From NCBI RefSeq assembly GCF_028553725.1, contig NZ_CP067124.1:2614001-2678000 (forward strand): DNA of 64,000 nt, in the 5' to 3' direction. A model generated the notes under the pieces. The model had not been told where the DNA came from and ran no database searches. It saw only the letters and a list, made by a program, of their open reading frames with translations. The translations under genes and the position numbers were made by a program. Below, piece after piece: positions 26,752 to 35,818 of this stretch. The stretch comes from Paracoccus alcaliphilus. GTDB lineage: Bacteria; Pseudomonadota; Alphaproteobacteria; Rhodobacterales; Rhodobacteraceae. How positions within the stretch are numbered: the first letter of the stretch is position 1; every line of letters begins with the position of its first letter.

Positions 26752-28529
26752 TGCAGGCCTCCGTCAGGCGTCCATGTGCGAACGGCAGGCTGCCCCCCGG
26801 CCTGTGGTGCCGGTTGCGCCTGTGGTGCCGGTTGGGCTTGCGGCACAGCCTGTCCCGATTGGTTCCGCTCGATCCACATCGCAAGCGTGTTCCCCGGCGT
26901 TGAAAGGAAGCTTGCGGCGTCCATCATCGTAATCATCGCCATTTCCTGCGCATGCTTCTTGCGCTCCAGCCAGCTACGCAGTTCAGCGGGCCGCAGATCA
27001 CGCGGCATGGCCGTATCTAGAGCGAAGGCCATCTCGCCCTCGGACAGCGCGCCGAAGGTGGTGGCACCGATGATATCGAGGCCCATCTTGTTCGCGGCAT
27101 TGTTCAGGCTGGCCGATGCCTCGGTGATGTTCGGCAGGTATTTGGCGAATGTCCCCGACTTCGCCCCGCTATCAATCGCCGAAATGGCCTCATCGATGTT
27201 GCTGATTGCCGTGCGGACCTTTCCGGCTTCCTCGTAAGCCTCGCGGCCCATCTCGATTGCCATTTTACCGGCCTGTTCAGCCCCTGCGGCGGTCCCGCCC
27301 AGTTCGATATCTGCGCCCAGCGTTCCCTCACGTCGGCCGCCATAGATCGCTCGCTGGTTCTGAACGCCATAATCCCTCGCCGCGCGGATCGCATCAGCGG
27401 CGGCTTGCCCGGTCAGTACCTCGCCGGTTGGCGACGTGACGCGAGGGCTTCCGTCGCTCATCACGGTGACAATAGTCCCGTCATCGAGGATGTCACTGGA
27501 CTGCACCCGGCTGTCACGGCCAAGGCCCATGCGATCCTGTTCAAGATTGAACTGCGCTTTCTGCAACTGCGCCTGATACATCGGATCTGACTGTCGCAAC
27601 TGCTGCTGATACGACATGTTTCCGCGCTGCATCTCCTGCCCCATCAGCGCCTCCATGACCGGGCCGTATTTCTGCGCAACCCACGGGTTGCCCATAGCCT
27701 GCGCCAGAGCGCCCACGACAGGAGAGGGGCCTTGCTGGGGCATGCCACCTCCAGACATTCCTCCGGTTGCCACACCACCGCCATGCCGCGCTGCATAGTC
27801 GCGCAGGCTGGTCCCGAAGCTATCGGAGGGGTTGCTTGCCCCTCCGCTTTCGAGGAACCGCTTTGCCCCGCCGATGCCGCCGAGATGGGCCATTGCTCGG
27901 ATGCCGTCCTGCGTGATCGGAACGCCGCCGACCTCTTGACCGACAAAGTTGTTCAGACCCATTCTGTCGGCTTGCTGGTCAATATCGGCAAAATGCCAGT
28001 TTTCGACCGACTGCTGAACCTCTGGCGGCTGCTGCGCGAACTGCTGCGGCGTCATTGCGGGGATTACACCGGCATTGGCCGCGTCCTGCAACCGTGCATG
28101 GCCGAACTGCAAGCGTCCGCCGTGCCCGCGCCCGCCTGCGCCCTGTTCATCGTTCAGAGCATTCCAATTGCCACCGCTTTCTGTCTCGATCAACGATGCA
28201 GGAAACGCGCCACTAGACGTTGTGGCGACTGGTGACGGCTGCTGCATCGTCACCTGATCGCCGCCCAAAAGCGCCGCAAGAACCGGGTTAGACTGGATCG
28301 CCTCATCTGCGGAAGCCAGTCCGGATGTCTCCTGCCGCCCTGCTCTGATATTCCCCCGGTATCCGCCGTAAGCGTCAACCAGCCGCGCCAAACCCGCGGA
28401 CCAATGTGCGACGGGAGAAGTGTCAGAGCCGCGCTGCGCAGCCAGTCCGGACGACTGGCGAAGGCGTTCAACCTGTTCAGGGGTTAACTGTTCTTCTCCG
28501 GGAACGGATAGTGTGGGAAGTAGAGCCAT
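26748..28529 (-). CDS. Virion lytic transglycosylase-domain ejection protein
   Basis: A 593-residue protein. At about residues 108-240, SLIETESGGNWNALN supplies a catalytic Glu in the SLT/lysozyme-like ESGGNWN context, followed by GRLQFGHARL and GIRAMAHLGGIGGA, the usual later helices of phage transglycosylases. The remainder is Gln/Ala-rich and helical, ending in PAPQAQPAPQ repeats. It probably makes a hole in the peptidoglycan during DNA ejection. It is coupled to both neighbours (TAATG upstream, ATGA downstream). Confidence 0.75.
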   Translation of the reverse strand: MALLPTLSVPGEEQLTPEQVERLRQSSGLAAQRGSDTSPVAHWSAGLARLVDAYGGYRGNIRAGRQETSGLASADEAIQSNPVLAALLGGDQVTMQQPSPVATTSSGAFPASLIETESGGNWNALNDEQGAGGRGHGGRLQFGHARLQDAANAGVIPAMTPQQFAQQPPEVQQSVENWHFADIDQQADRMGLNNFVGQEVGGVPITQDGIRAMAHLGGIGGAKRFLESGGASNPSDSFGTSLRDYAARHGGGVATGGMSGGGMPQQGPSPVVGALAQAMGNPWVAQKYGPVMEALMGQEMQRGNMSYQQQLRQSDPMYQAQLQKAQFNLEQDRMGLGRDSRVQSSDILDDGTIVTVMSDGSPRVTSPTGEVLTGQAAADAIRAARDYGVQNQRAIYGGRREGTLGADIELGGTAAGAEQAGKMAIEMGREAYEEAGKVRTAISNIDEAISAIDSGAKSGTFAKYLPNITEASASLNNAANKMGLDIIGATTFGALSEGEMAFALDTAMPRDLRPAELRSWLERKKHAQEMAMITMMDAASFLSTPGNTLAMWIERNQSGQAVPQAQPAPQAQPAPQAGGQPAVRTWTPDGGLQ

Positions 28530-29869
28530 CAGTTAACCCTCGAATAATCAACTTTCAGGAAGCCGCTTTCGTCCTGAATGGCCGCTTCCGGCACATCCTG
28601 AGCCATTACGCCCATCATCACCGGGCCACCCCAGATATAGCGATAGGTATAAACCGGGACGCCCCCATCGGTCGTGCCGACACGCTGAACATCAGTTTTC
28701 AGGCGTTCATCGGAGAATAGAGCGCCGAAGCCGCCAGCATTTCCAGCAGCGCCAAGCAAGGACCCGCCAAGGCCGAACAATCCACCCATAGCCCCCTGCG
28801 ATGCGCCGAGACGGTTCTGATAGTCCTGCTGTATCATCCCAGCGATGTTTGTATTTGCCACCCCTGTCTGCGGCGTGGCGGCACTCATCTGCGCCGGGTT
28901 GCTCACCTGCGATCCGCTCAACAGCGCGGTAATTTCATTCAGAGGCTGGTTTCGCTGCGCGAACTGCTCTGCCACTCCCTGCTGGCGGGCTGCGTTGTTG
29001 AACCCGGCCTGACCAGCCACAGCCGCGTTCTGCGCCTGCTGTGCGCCCATGCCGAACATGCCCTGCTGTGCCAGCGCGTCATTACCGAACTGCGCCCCTG
29101 CAAGCTGCGCTGCGTTCTCTGCGCCGAACCGGCCAAGGATGCTGTCATTGCCGAACATCGCCGCCTGCCGCGACATGTCGACCATGCGCTGCTGTTCCTG
29201 ACCGCCTGCCATGATGGTGGCCATGCGCGCATCAGTGTTCTGGCGCTGCATCCGCTCCATTTCGGCATTCCAGGCGGCTGAGCCTTCCTTGATGCCCTTG
29301 TTCGCCAGCGTGGTGCGCATCTGCGCTTCCTGCGCCGACCGATCACCCGCCGTCCGATCCCACAGCGCATCCTCATACCGCTGCCGGTCTGCGCTGAAAT
29401 CGTCAGCCCCGGCGTAGCTGGTCGCATAGCCCGGCCCGACGCTGGTTTGCAGGCCCGCATCGGTTTGCAGGCCCAGATTGCCGTTGAAATTCGGGTTGTA
29501 TCCCGGACCATAGGACGATTGCAGGCCGGGAACGCCTGACAGGTCAATGCCGCCCTTGAGGTAGTCTGTCAGAAATCCTGACTGGTCCTGCGCGATCTGG
29601 GCGAGGTTCTGCTCTGCAGCCTGTGTCCGATCAAAGATGGCCTGCTGCGACGGTGACAGGTTCGTCGTCTGGGTGTATTTCGGCGTGGTGACGACATTGC
29701 CCTGCGAGTCGGTGAAGGTGTTTTCGCCGGTCTGGTCATAGATGGTCGATCCCCACGGATTTACCGTGTCGATCATGTTCATCTGGCCCTGAGTGATCGC
29801 GGTATCCCTGTTCATCCCCGCTTGCGCTTGGGCGGTGTCATAGGGATCGGGAGCCTTTGGCGCTTTCAT
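28529..29869 (-). CDS. Gln/Ala-rich ejection protein with short S74-like C-terminus
   Basis: A 446-residue protein. The bulk is Gln/Ala/Asn-rich helical sequence with N-terminal KAPDPYDTAQAQ, as in podovirus internal virion proteins. The last 61 residues start FSDERLKTDV and include YTYRYIWGG and MGVMAQDVPEA, the signature of the peptidase S74 intramolecular chaperone with its Ser and Lys dyad. The domain is shorter than usual for fibre chaperones. The start at 29869 has GGAG 6 nt upstream and overlaps the previous stop. Confidence 0.7.
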   Translation of the reverse strand: MKAPKAPDPYDTAQAQAGMNRDTAITQGQMNMIDTVNPWGSTIYDQTGENTFTDSQGNVVTTPKYTQTTNLSPSQQAIFDRTQAAEQNLAQIAQDQSGFLTDYLKGGIDLSGVPGLQSSYGPGYNPNFNGNLGLQTDAGLQTSVGPGYATSYAGADDFSADRQRYEDALWDRTAGDRSAQEAQMRTTLANKGIKEGSAAWNAEMERMQRQNTDARMATIMAGGQEQQRMVDMSRQAAMFGNDSILGRFGAENAAQLAGAQFGNDALAQQGMFGMGAQQAQNAAVAGQAGFNNAARQQGVAEQFAQRNQPLNEITALLSGSQVSNPAQMSAATPQTGVANTNIAGMIQQDYQNRLGASQGAMGGLFGLGGSLLGAAGNAGGFGALFSDERLKTDVQRVGTTDGGVPVYTYRYIWGGPVMMGVMAQDVPEAAIQDESGFLKVDYSRVN

Positions 29870-30246
29870 CGGTATCTCCACTCATTCCGGGCGAACCCGA
29901 TCATCACCCCGTCCCGGCCATCGCCGAACAGGTCTCGCATATGCCCTTCGACGCGCCCGCCGATCCTCTCGGCAAGCGCCACGACTTTCTCTTGTTCCGT
30001 CACAGCCGAAATCCTCAGGCAGCCAAGCTGGCCGAACGCATATTCACCCACGGCCCGCAGCAAAGCGCGGCTCCAGCCGTAACCCCCAACGGTCATATGA
30101 ATGTCAGGGCCGGTGAAGTCGTTAAACACGACGCCAGCGATGACTTGGCCGTCTTTCTCGATGCCAATGCAGGTGTATGGCGGTATGATCGGACGCCCTA
30201 TCGATCGCTCGACAAGCTGGACGACCCGCGCGTCAGTGACGATCAC
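29866..30246 (-). CDS. GNAT-like acetyltransferase encoded in the tail cluster
   Basis: A 126-residue protein with the fold pattern of GNAT enzymes: GIEKDGQVIAGVVFNDF (strand 2-3), then a helix and RISAVTEQEKVVALAERIGG, ending FARNEWRY. Such genes are common between the tail and ejection genes of podoviruses; they may modify a virion or host protein. The GTG start overlaps the preceding stop (GTGA). Substrate unknown. Confidence 0.65.
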   Translation of the reverse strand: MIVTDARVVQLVERSIGRPIIPPYTCIGIEKDGQVIAGVVFNDFTGPDIHMTVGGYGWSRALLRAVGEYAFGQLGCLRISAVTEQEKVVALAERIGGRVEGHMRDLFGDGRDGVMIGFARNEWRYR

Positions 30247-31841
30247 GAGATCAGGCCCGCCGTCTCGAAAAGCGCGTCCAAACGGATCAACTCCACGTCC
30301 AGCGGCGTCACGTCACCGCTCGTCACCTGCAAGCAGACAGAGACATCCTGACCTGATCCGCCAAGCGAAACCCACCGTCCGGTGACAACCTCACTCGCGC
30401 TTTCACCCCATTGGGACTCACCCCAGATGCCAGCACCCCAGACTCCGCCAGACGCAAATTCGGCCGCATTCGGGGGTGGTGGCGTTGCGGTGCTGAAATC
30501 GAATTTCGCGGTCAGTTTCTCCAGCGCCGGATATCGCGACCGTTTCACCACGCGACCGTTGCGGGCGATCTTTCGGGATGCAGGCGCGCCCAGATCCTCA
30601 TAAAGAGGGATGCAAACCCCGACATATGGCTGTGCGTCACCATCGACACCCGAGACATTGCCGATCCACAGATTGCCCGCGATATCGCCGAAATGCAGTT
30701 GGCCGTTGAATGTCTCCATCGCAGCCATGTCCCAGCCGGTGAAGCGGCACCACGCCCCAGTGTTGGCATTGGCCACAAACGCAACGCGATCCTCCGAAGC
30801 CAGACGCGGCGGCGAGACGACCACCATCTTGCCCTCCGGCCAGATGAAGCACCGCCAATTCTGCATGCCACGCTCGTTCAGCATGGCTGACCACGCCTCC
30901 TCAATGGGATAGCTGACCGCAGCATTCCCCAGCGCCGCCAGATCGCGCCGTGACGCCTCTGCCAGACTGATAAGCCCCACGCTCGTCGCAATCAGAAGAT
31001 CGCCGCCAGCGCGCACGAAAGCCCGCGTTCCAAGCGGCTTGCCGATCCGGTAAAGACCAGCCTTGTTCCAATCGCTGGCGCTGGCCGGGTTCTGTCCCTG
31101 ATAGGCCAGCACCTCGCCCTCGGTGGTGGTGAACACGCATTGCTCTGACAAGCCACCAGAGCCGCCGCTGGACAGGGACCACGACTGGCCCCACAGCAGG
31201 ACGCCGCCGCGCTCGAATACACCCCCGAGAGGCATTTCCTCCAACTCTCCGACCACCTCATCAACCGGTAGATACCACGCCGACATGCTGTCTCTCTGGA
31301 TGAACCACAGCCGACCGGCATAGAGCCAGATAAAGGCCAGATCAGATGTGCTGGCCGTTGACCCGCTCGGGAACTCGATGCCGCTGCCCATGTCGGAAAT
31401 CGGCCCAAATGTCGTGCCGTCATACACCCACGGCTCATCTACGCCATTCACGCCGATCAGGAATGTCCCCCCGGCAGTCGTGATCTGCTGGACATGCCAA
31501 TCACCGCTGGTCAGGCCGGAATACACGCTGACAGCCGGATCAGACGACACGTCGAATATCTCGGTTTCCGACGCCGCAAAAAGACGAGTAGCCGCGCCAG
31601 AGACATAACGAAACATGGTCCGAACCGGGCCAGAGTCGATATTGTAACGCAGATCAGATCCGCGCCGCAGCAAGATGCCGGTCGATGTGGGAAACCAGTT
31701 GTCCAGCACCATGGCCCCCGGCGCTAGATTGGGGTCCCGACCGATGGCCAGCGACCTGTTGGCGATCCAGCCGCCAGTCGGTGCCGGGAAGTTGACCGGG
31801 CGGCTCTTGCCGGGCTTGCGCCGCTGCGTCGGGCTGCGCAT
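30243..31841 (-). CDS. Propeller-like tail/DNA-stabilisation protein
   Basis: A 532-residue beta-rich protein full of short Trp/Gly strands (AFIWLYAGRLWFIQRDSM, NANTGAWCRFTGWD, GQLHFGDIAGNLWIGN) that read like beta-propeller blades, as in P22 gp10-type and related podovirus tail proteins. It follows the head-tail adaptor gene with TGATG coupling, so I use the ATG at 31841 rather than the earlier in-frame ATG. Probably a tail-hub or DNA-stabilising component. Confidence 0.6.
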   Translation of the reverse strand: MRSPTQRRKPGKSRPVNFPAPTGGWIANRSLAIGRDPNLAPGAMVLDNWFPTSTGILLRRGSDLRYNIDSGPVRTMFRYVSGAATRLFAASETEIFDVSSDPAVSVYSGLTSGDWHVQQITTAGGTFLIGVNGVDEPWVYDGTTFGPISDMGSGIEFPSGSTASTSDLAFIWLYAGRLWFIQRDSMSAWYLPVDEVVGELEEMPLGGVFERGGVLLWGQSWSLSSGGSGGLSEQCVFTTTEGEVLAYQGQNPASASDWNKAGLYRIGKPLGTRAFVRAGGDLLIATSVGLISLAEASRRDLAALGNAAVSYPIEEAWSAMLNERGMQNWRCFIWPEGKMVVVSPPRLASEDRVAFVANANTGAWCRFTGWDMAAMETFNGQLHFGDIAGNLWIGNVSGVDGDAQPYVGVCIPLYEDLGAPASRKIARNGRVVKRSRYPALEKLTAKFDFSTATPPPPNAAEFASGGVWGAGIWGESQWGESASEVVTGRWVSLGGSGQDVSVCLQVTSGDVTPLDVELIRLDALFETAGLIS

Positions 31842-32542
31842 CAGGAACCTAGCGCCCACGGATAGGCGATCCCGACATCGGCTCGCCGGGTCCGGGTTTC
31901 ACGGATGACGCGCGCACCCTTGTCCCGCGCCTGCTCTTTTTGCAGCGCCAGTTCAAAGGTTGCCATGTCCTCGGAGTAATCCAGACCCTTCTGGGCCTTC
32001 CACCGCCAGATCAGGCCCAATGTCAGCAAACGGCCATCCAGAACAAACTCATCATCGTCCGCCGTGAATTGAGCCTTCGGCTGTCCGCTTTCCGAACGCG
32101 CCCATTGATTGGAAATATACGGAAACGCCGCCTGATCAGTCGGGGCCGGATAGAACTGGAATTCCCCGCCAATGATGATCCATCCACCGGGCTGCACCAG
32201 GCCATACCCGCCATTGACGAACTGCATCCACTCATTGACTGACCGGAAGGGGTGATAGCCCCAGAACCAATTGGCCACGTCATCGACAGCAGACGACCCG
32301 ACCATGCGATCATAGTCCGCAGGCTTCGGGAATGCGGTCTGCACCCCGTCGCCCGTGATCGTGTGGACTTTGGTCAGGTCGCGCCAGTCATGGCCTTTCG
32401 CGATATCCGCCGCGACCTCGTTTGCCAGATCCGCCATTTCAAGCGCCACCTGATCCGACGACGAATATGCCTCGGTGATGGTCGTTCCGGATGTCCGAAG
32501 GACAGCGCGCTTGATGCTGGCGAATACGGTCATATCAGACAC
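31841..32542 (-). CDS. Head-tail adaptor (connector) protein
   Basis: A 233-residue protein with an N-terminal helical section (VALEMADLANEVAADI) followed by KGHDWRDLTKVHTI, GEFQFYPAP and a helical C-terminus rich in Glu and Lys. This order is typical of connector proteins of gp4/gp11 type in short-tailed phages. It lies after the capsid genes and before the propeller-like tail protein, which supports the role. Specific fold family not certain. Confidence 0.6.
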   Translation of the reverse strand: MSDMTVFASIKRAVLRTSGTTITEAYSSSDQVALEMADLANEVAADIAKGHDWRDLTKVHTITGDGVQTAFPKPADYDRMVGSSAVDDVANWFWGYHPFRSVNEWMQFVNGGYGLVQPGGWIIIGGEFQFYPAPTDQAAFPYISNQWARSESGQPKAQFTADDDEFVLDGRLLTLGLIWRWKAQKGLDYSEDMATFELALQKEQARDKGARVIRETRTRRADVGIAYPWALGS

Positions 32543-33242
32543 CCTGCGGCTGGAGTTCGGACAGCGTCTTTTCCAGCGTCTCGACGGAGGGGTTCCCCTT
32601 CGGACGTGCGCCGGTCAGTTCCTCGATCTTGTCTTTCAACGCCACGCGGGGATCGTCCTCGCCGGTGTTGGCGCGCTCCAGCGCAGCTTCCAGCGCCTCG
32701 ATGCGCGCCTTCATTGCCGCTTTGTCCTCGGCGTCGGCCAGCGCGTCACGGCTGCCCTCGGCTGTCTGCAAGAACGCCAGTGCCTGCTGCTGCCATTTCC
32801 GACCCGAAGGCCCGAGATTGCGCAGCGGTGCGCCGCCCATGTCGGAAAGCTGTTCGACGCTGTAGATGTTCTGGGCCTCCAGCATCGACACCTCGGCTTT
32901 GCTGAGGAACGGGCAGTGTTTCAGCGGCAGCCCGGTGATGGCCGCGCCCTGACCGCTCTGGAACCGCTCGTAATCCTCGGGGAACCGCTCGCAATAGCGA
33001 ACCTGATCGCCGCTCGGCATCGTGCAGGACGAATTGGCCGGGGCGTTGATCGTCAGTTGCTTGTCGCCCGGGACGTTGATCGAAACCATCTCGACATTCT
33101 CGTAAACGGCATAGCCGCGCTCGCGCGTCAGCTTCTCGTTCTTCCGGTCATCGATGAAGAATTTCACAACCAGATGCTCATCGCCGGGAAACGGGCGATA
33201 GGTCGAGTTGTTGCGGGGGGAATAGTGCATGCCGTGCTGCAT
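32535..33242 (-). CDS. Hypothetical virion-associated protein
   Basis: A 235-residue protein with two parts. Residues 1-110 have a small beta-rich region (MHYSPRNNSTYRPFPG), and residues 130-225 are helical with a segment (SVEQLSDMGGAPLRNLG) reminiscent of a helix-hairpin-helix fold found in phage head proteins. ATG at 33242 or 33230 are both possible; AAAGG lies upstream. It is the second gene after the capsid and is preceded by a terminator. Confidence 0.5.
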   Translation of the reverse strand: MQHGMHYSPRNNSTYRPFPGDEHLVVKFFIDDRKNEKLTRERGYAVYENVEMVSINVPGDKQLTINAPANSSCTMPSGDQVRYCERFPEDYERFQSGQGAAITGLPLKHCPFLSKAEVSMLEAQNIYSVEQLSDMGGAPLRNLGPSGRKWQQQALAFLQTAEGSRDALADAEDKAAMKARIEALEAALERANTGEDDPRVALKDKIEELTGARPKGNPSVETLEKTLSELQPQGV

Positions 33243-33249
33243 GGCTTGG

Positions 33250-33267
33250 CCTTTCTGAGAGGATGCG
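33250..33267 (-). repeat. Shared 18-bp ribosome-site leader, copy 1
   Basis: The minus-strand sequence CGCATCCTCTCAGAAAGG stands 7 nt before the start codon of the 235-aa gene and is repeated exactly at 35801-35818 before the scaffold gene. The AAAGG end is the ribosome site. Either shared ancestry of the leaders or a common translational control element. Confidence 0.6.
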
Positions 33268-33270
33268 CAT

Positions 33271-33298
33271 TAAAAAAGGGCAGCCGAAGCCGCCCTTT
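33271..33298 (-). terminator. Rho-independent terminator
   Basis: Minus strand: AAAGGGC-G-GC, TTCG loop, GC-T-GCCCTTT with one internal mismatch, ending in TTTTTT. A UUCG-capped hairpin between the 71-aa gene and the 235-aa gene. Confidence 0.8.
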
Positions 33299-33316
33299 CC
33301 GTTATCGTTGACGGGA

Positions 33317-33532
33317 TTAACCGTCGCCGCCGCCTTCTTCCTCGACTTCGACCCAGCCAAGCGTGGTCATCTCGTAACGCGCGCTTTCGCCGGTATCGTC
33401 ATCGAGAACATCGACAATCGAGCCGAGTTGCGGGGATTTGCCCGCGTCAACGCCGGTCCAGTAGGGGATGGCGTCGGGGGCGGTGAAAACTTCCGGGGTG
33501 AAGCCCAGAACGGGGGTGGTGCAGATGAGCAT
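33317..33532 (-). CDS. Small virion protein, decoration-protein candidate
   Basis: A 71-residue acidic protein (MLICTTPVLGFTPEVF...) with beta-strand-like sequence and an EVEEEGGGDG tail. It sits directly after the major capsid gene and before a terminator, where head-decoration or head-completion proteins are common. No family recognised. Confidence 0.5.
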   Translation of the reverse strand: MLICTTPVLGFTPEVFTAPDAIPYWTGVDAGKSPQLGSIVDVLDDDTGESARYEMTTLGWVEVEEEGGGDG

Positions 33533-33590
33533 GGTGATGCCTTTCTACTGATGTGGGATTGTCGGGGCGGATCAGCCGCCCCGCTCAAGA

Positions 33591-34610
33591 TCAGTTTGCC
33601 GGATCGCTGTCATACAGACGGGCGTGGAACACGGGGTTCGTCATCGTCATGTTGCCCATCCAGCCGACGAACTGCGCGATGGCGTCCTGGTTGATCGGCT
33701 TGGCACCGTCGCCCGAGAACAGCGTGTCGAAGTTGCGCTCGGGATTGTAGCGCATGCGCAGCGTGTCGGTGTTCAGGAAGAAGCTGGTGTCGTTGGGCAT
33801 ATTCGTGCCGCGACCCCCGCCCCAGACGATTTCCGCCCGGCCACCCGGCCCCACATATTGCAGGGTGCGGAAGCCGAGACGGCCAACGCCGCCCTCGTTG
33901 GTGTTGATCCGCTGGATCGCGACCGTGGCAGCAGCATAGGCTTCCCAGTGTTGCGCCGACGCGAGGATCAGGTCCGGAGCGTTGTTCCCCCGGGTGTGTT
34001 GTCCCATCACGCGGTCGAAGATCGGCTTGACCGTGGTGGCATCCAGTTGCGTCCCGATATCAGGGAAGTCGCTGTCGATATCGTAGCTTCCGGTCTGCCA
34101 GATGGTTTCCGTCGACCGGTTGATGCCGCCATACAGGTTCGTCGGCGTCACGGGCACAGCAGCGCCCAGACCGTCCAGCGCTTTGCCGCCAGCCCCGGTG
34201 CCGTCGCCATACAGCGCAGCATCCAGACCCTGCGCCAGTCCGGTTTCAGCGGCGCGGATATACTCGCGCAGCACCGGCAGAAGCTGGTTTTCACCGCGGT
34301 TGTTCAGAATCTCGGTCATCGACAGCGAGATCGGAACGGCGGCCTGCTTCGGCGTCCAGTATGCGTCGTTGAACAGTTCGCGCGGCGCATTCTGGAGGAA
34401 ATCGTAGTCACGATACCACTGGATGCCCGGCAGATCGATCAGAAGGGTCTGACGGATGCGCGGGCCGCTGTAGCTTTCCCACAGGCCTTTGCGGCGCAGA
34501 ACGTCGAACAACGGGATGTTGTCCGAAACAAGATCCTGCCATGCGGTGGAGCGATCCTCCAGCGCCATCGACAGCACCTGCTGATAGTGAACGTTATCGT
34601 TGATGGGCAT
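33591..34610 (-). CDS. Major capsid protein
   Basis: A 339-residue protein directly downstream of the scaffold gene. QYVGPGGRAEIVWGG and the region LYGDGTGAGGKALDGLGAAV (a loop seen in phage major capsid proteins around the capsid E-loop and P-domain) support an HK97-fold capsid protein. Size, gene order (portal, scaffold, capsid) and strong predicted expression context agree. No protease gene is nearby, so the capsid is probably not processed. Confidence 0.75.
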   Translation of the reverse strand: MPINDNVHYQQVLSMALEDRSTAWQDLVSDNIPLFDVLRRKGLWESYSGPRIRQTLLIDLPGIQWYRDYDFLQNAPRELFNDAYWTPKQAAVPISLSMTEILNNRGENQLLPVLREYIRAAETGLAQGLDAALYGDGTGAGGKALDGLGAAVPVTPTNLYGGINRSTETIWQTGSYDIDSDFPDIGTQLDATTVKPIFDRVMGQHTRGNNAPDLILASAQHWEAYAAATVAIQRINTNEGGVGRLGFRTLQYVGPGGRAEIVWGGGRGTNMPNDTSFFLNTDTLRMRYNPERNFDTLFSGDGAKPINQDAIAQFVGWMGNMTMTNPVFHARLYDSDPAN

Positions 34611-34629
34611 GACCCATTACTCCGTTTGC

Positions 34630-35793
34630 TCAGGAAGCCCGGCGCACTGCGTTGGCAAGGGCTTCATCGATTGAGGGGGGCGATTTCTTCTTGCCTGACG
34701 GTGTGAGCGTCCCGGCGGAAGGAGATCCGCTGATCGATTTCCGACCCTCGGGCTTTGGCTGCCGGGGTTCGGGGGTCTGGGTCTGAGCCAGTGTGTCAGT
34801 GCCGGTATGAGCGGCGCTCGGAGCAGGGTTGCGGGCAATGACGATGGCATAAGCATCGGCAAGGCGCTCCCTGATCGTTATGTTATCACTCGCCGGATAC
34901 TTTTTCAATGTATCCGCGATTTCCTCTTGCAATTCCTCGGCGCGCGGGTTCTCGCGGGCGAAGGATTCCCATTCGCTGGATGCGGCTGCCTCTCGCTGCT
35001 GCACCTCTTGGCGCTGGAAATGCTGCTGGACGCCGCCAAGCTGTTGCGTCAGGGCCTGAACCTGCTGTCGCAACTGCATGATGGTCGCGTCCTGCTGTGA
35101 CGTCACCTTGTCCTGCGGCTGACCGACGACATGCGCCGCGATGGCCCGGAATGTCAGCGGCTGGCCGTTCGGACCTTTCAGACCCATGTTGCTCACGATC
35201 TGCTCAAGCCCCGCAATGGGGTTCTGGCGCAGCGCCTGCTCAAGGCCAACATAGCTGTCCAGAGCGGCTTTCAGCGTCGTTCCGCTCTGCTTTGCCATAT
35301 CCGCGTATTGGCGGACCTCTTCGTATTCCGCGACCTGCTGCCGGTATTTCTCGATCCCCGTTTCCAGCTCTCGCTGCATCCGGTGGACATTGCCCCGAAC
35401 GCTTTCCGGAACCGCTTCCCATTCGCCCTTGGCGCTGTCGTCGAACCGCTGGGGCGGCTCGCGGAATGCCGTGGGTTTCGTCTGAGGGTTATCCTTGGCG
35501 ATTGGCTCGGCAGGCTTATCCTCGGCTGGCTGTTCTTCGGCAGGTTTCGCCTCAACCTTCTCGGCCTTGGCTTCCGCCTTCCTCTCGGCAGCCTCGCGGC
35601 CCTTCTTGAAGGCCTCTTTCAGGCTGTCATCGAGGGATTTTTTCGGCTTCTCGGCCTCAACAGGCTCGGCTTTCGCTTCCGGCTGTTCCTCGGGCGTTTC
35701 AGGCTCGGGGATGTTCATCTGCCCCTCAAGCGCGGTCGGGCCGGGCTGCGAGGGTTCAACAGGGATCATCTCCGGCGCGGGTGCGTCAGTCAT
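34630..35793 (-). CDS. Capsid scaffolding protein
   Basis: A 387-residue, very charged, Glu/Lys/Ala/Pro-rich protein. The N-terminal third is disordered (EPETPEEQPEAKAEPVEA), the middle forms long coiled coils (MQRELETGIEKYRQQVAEYEE, TIMQLRQQVQALTQQLG) and the C-terminus is basic (PSGKKKSPP). This composition and the position directly before the capsid gene are typical of podovirus scaffolds. Confidence 0.75.
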   Translation of the reverse strand: MTDAPAPEMIPVEPSQPGPTALEGQMNIPEPETPEEQPEAKAEPVEAEKPKKSLDDSLKEAFKKGREAAERKAEAKAEKVEAKPAEEQPAEDKPAEPIAKDNPQTKPTAFREPPQRFDDSAKGEWEAVPESVRGNVHRMQRELETGIEKYRQQVAEYEEVRQYADMAKQSGTTLKAALDSYVGLEQALRQNPIAGLEQIVSNMGLKGPNGQPLTFRAIAAHVVGQPQDKVTSQQDATIMQLRQQVQALTQQLGGVQQHFQRQEVQQREAAASSEWESFARENPRAEELQEEIADTLKKYPASDNITIRERLADAYAIVIARNPAPSAAHTGTDTLAQTQTPEPRQPKPEGRKSISGSPSAGTLTPSGKKKSPPSIDEALANAVRRAS

Positions 35794-35800
35794 GGCAGTT

Positions 35801-35818
35801 CCTTTCTGAGAGGATGCG
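35801..35818 (-). repeat. Shared 18-bp ribosome-site leader, copy 2
   Basis: Exact second copy of the sequence at 33250-33267, 7 nt before the scaffold start codon and running into the 3' end of the preceding gene. Confidence 0.6.
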
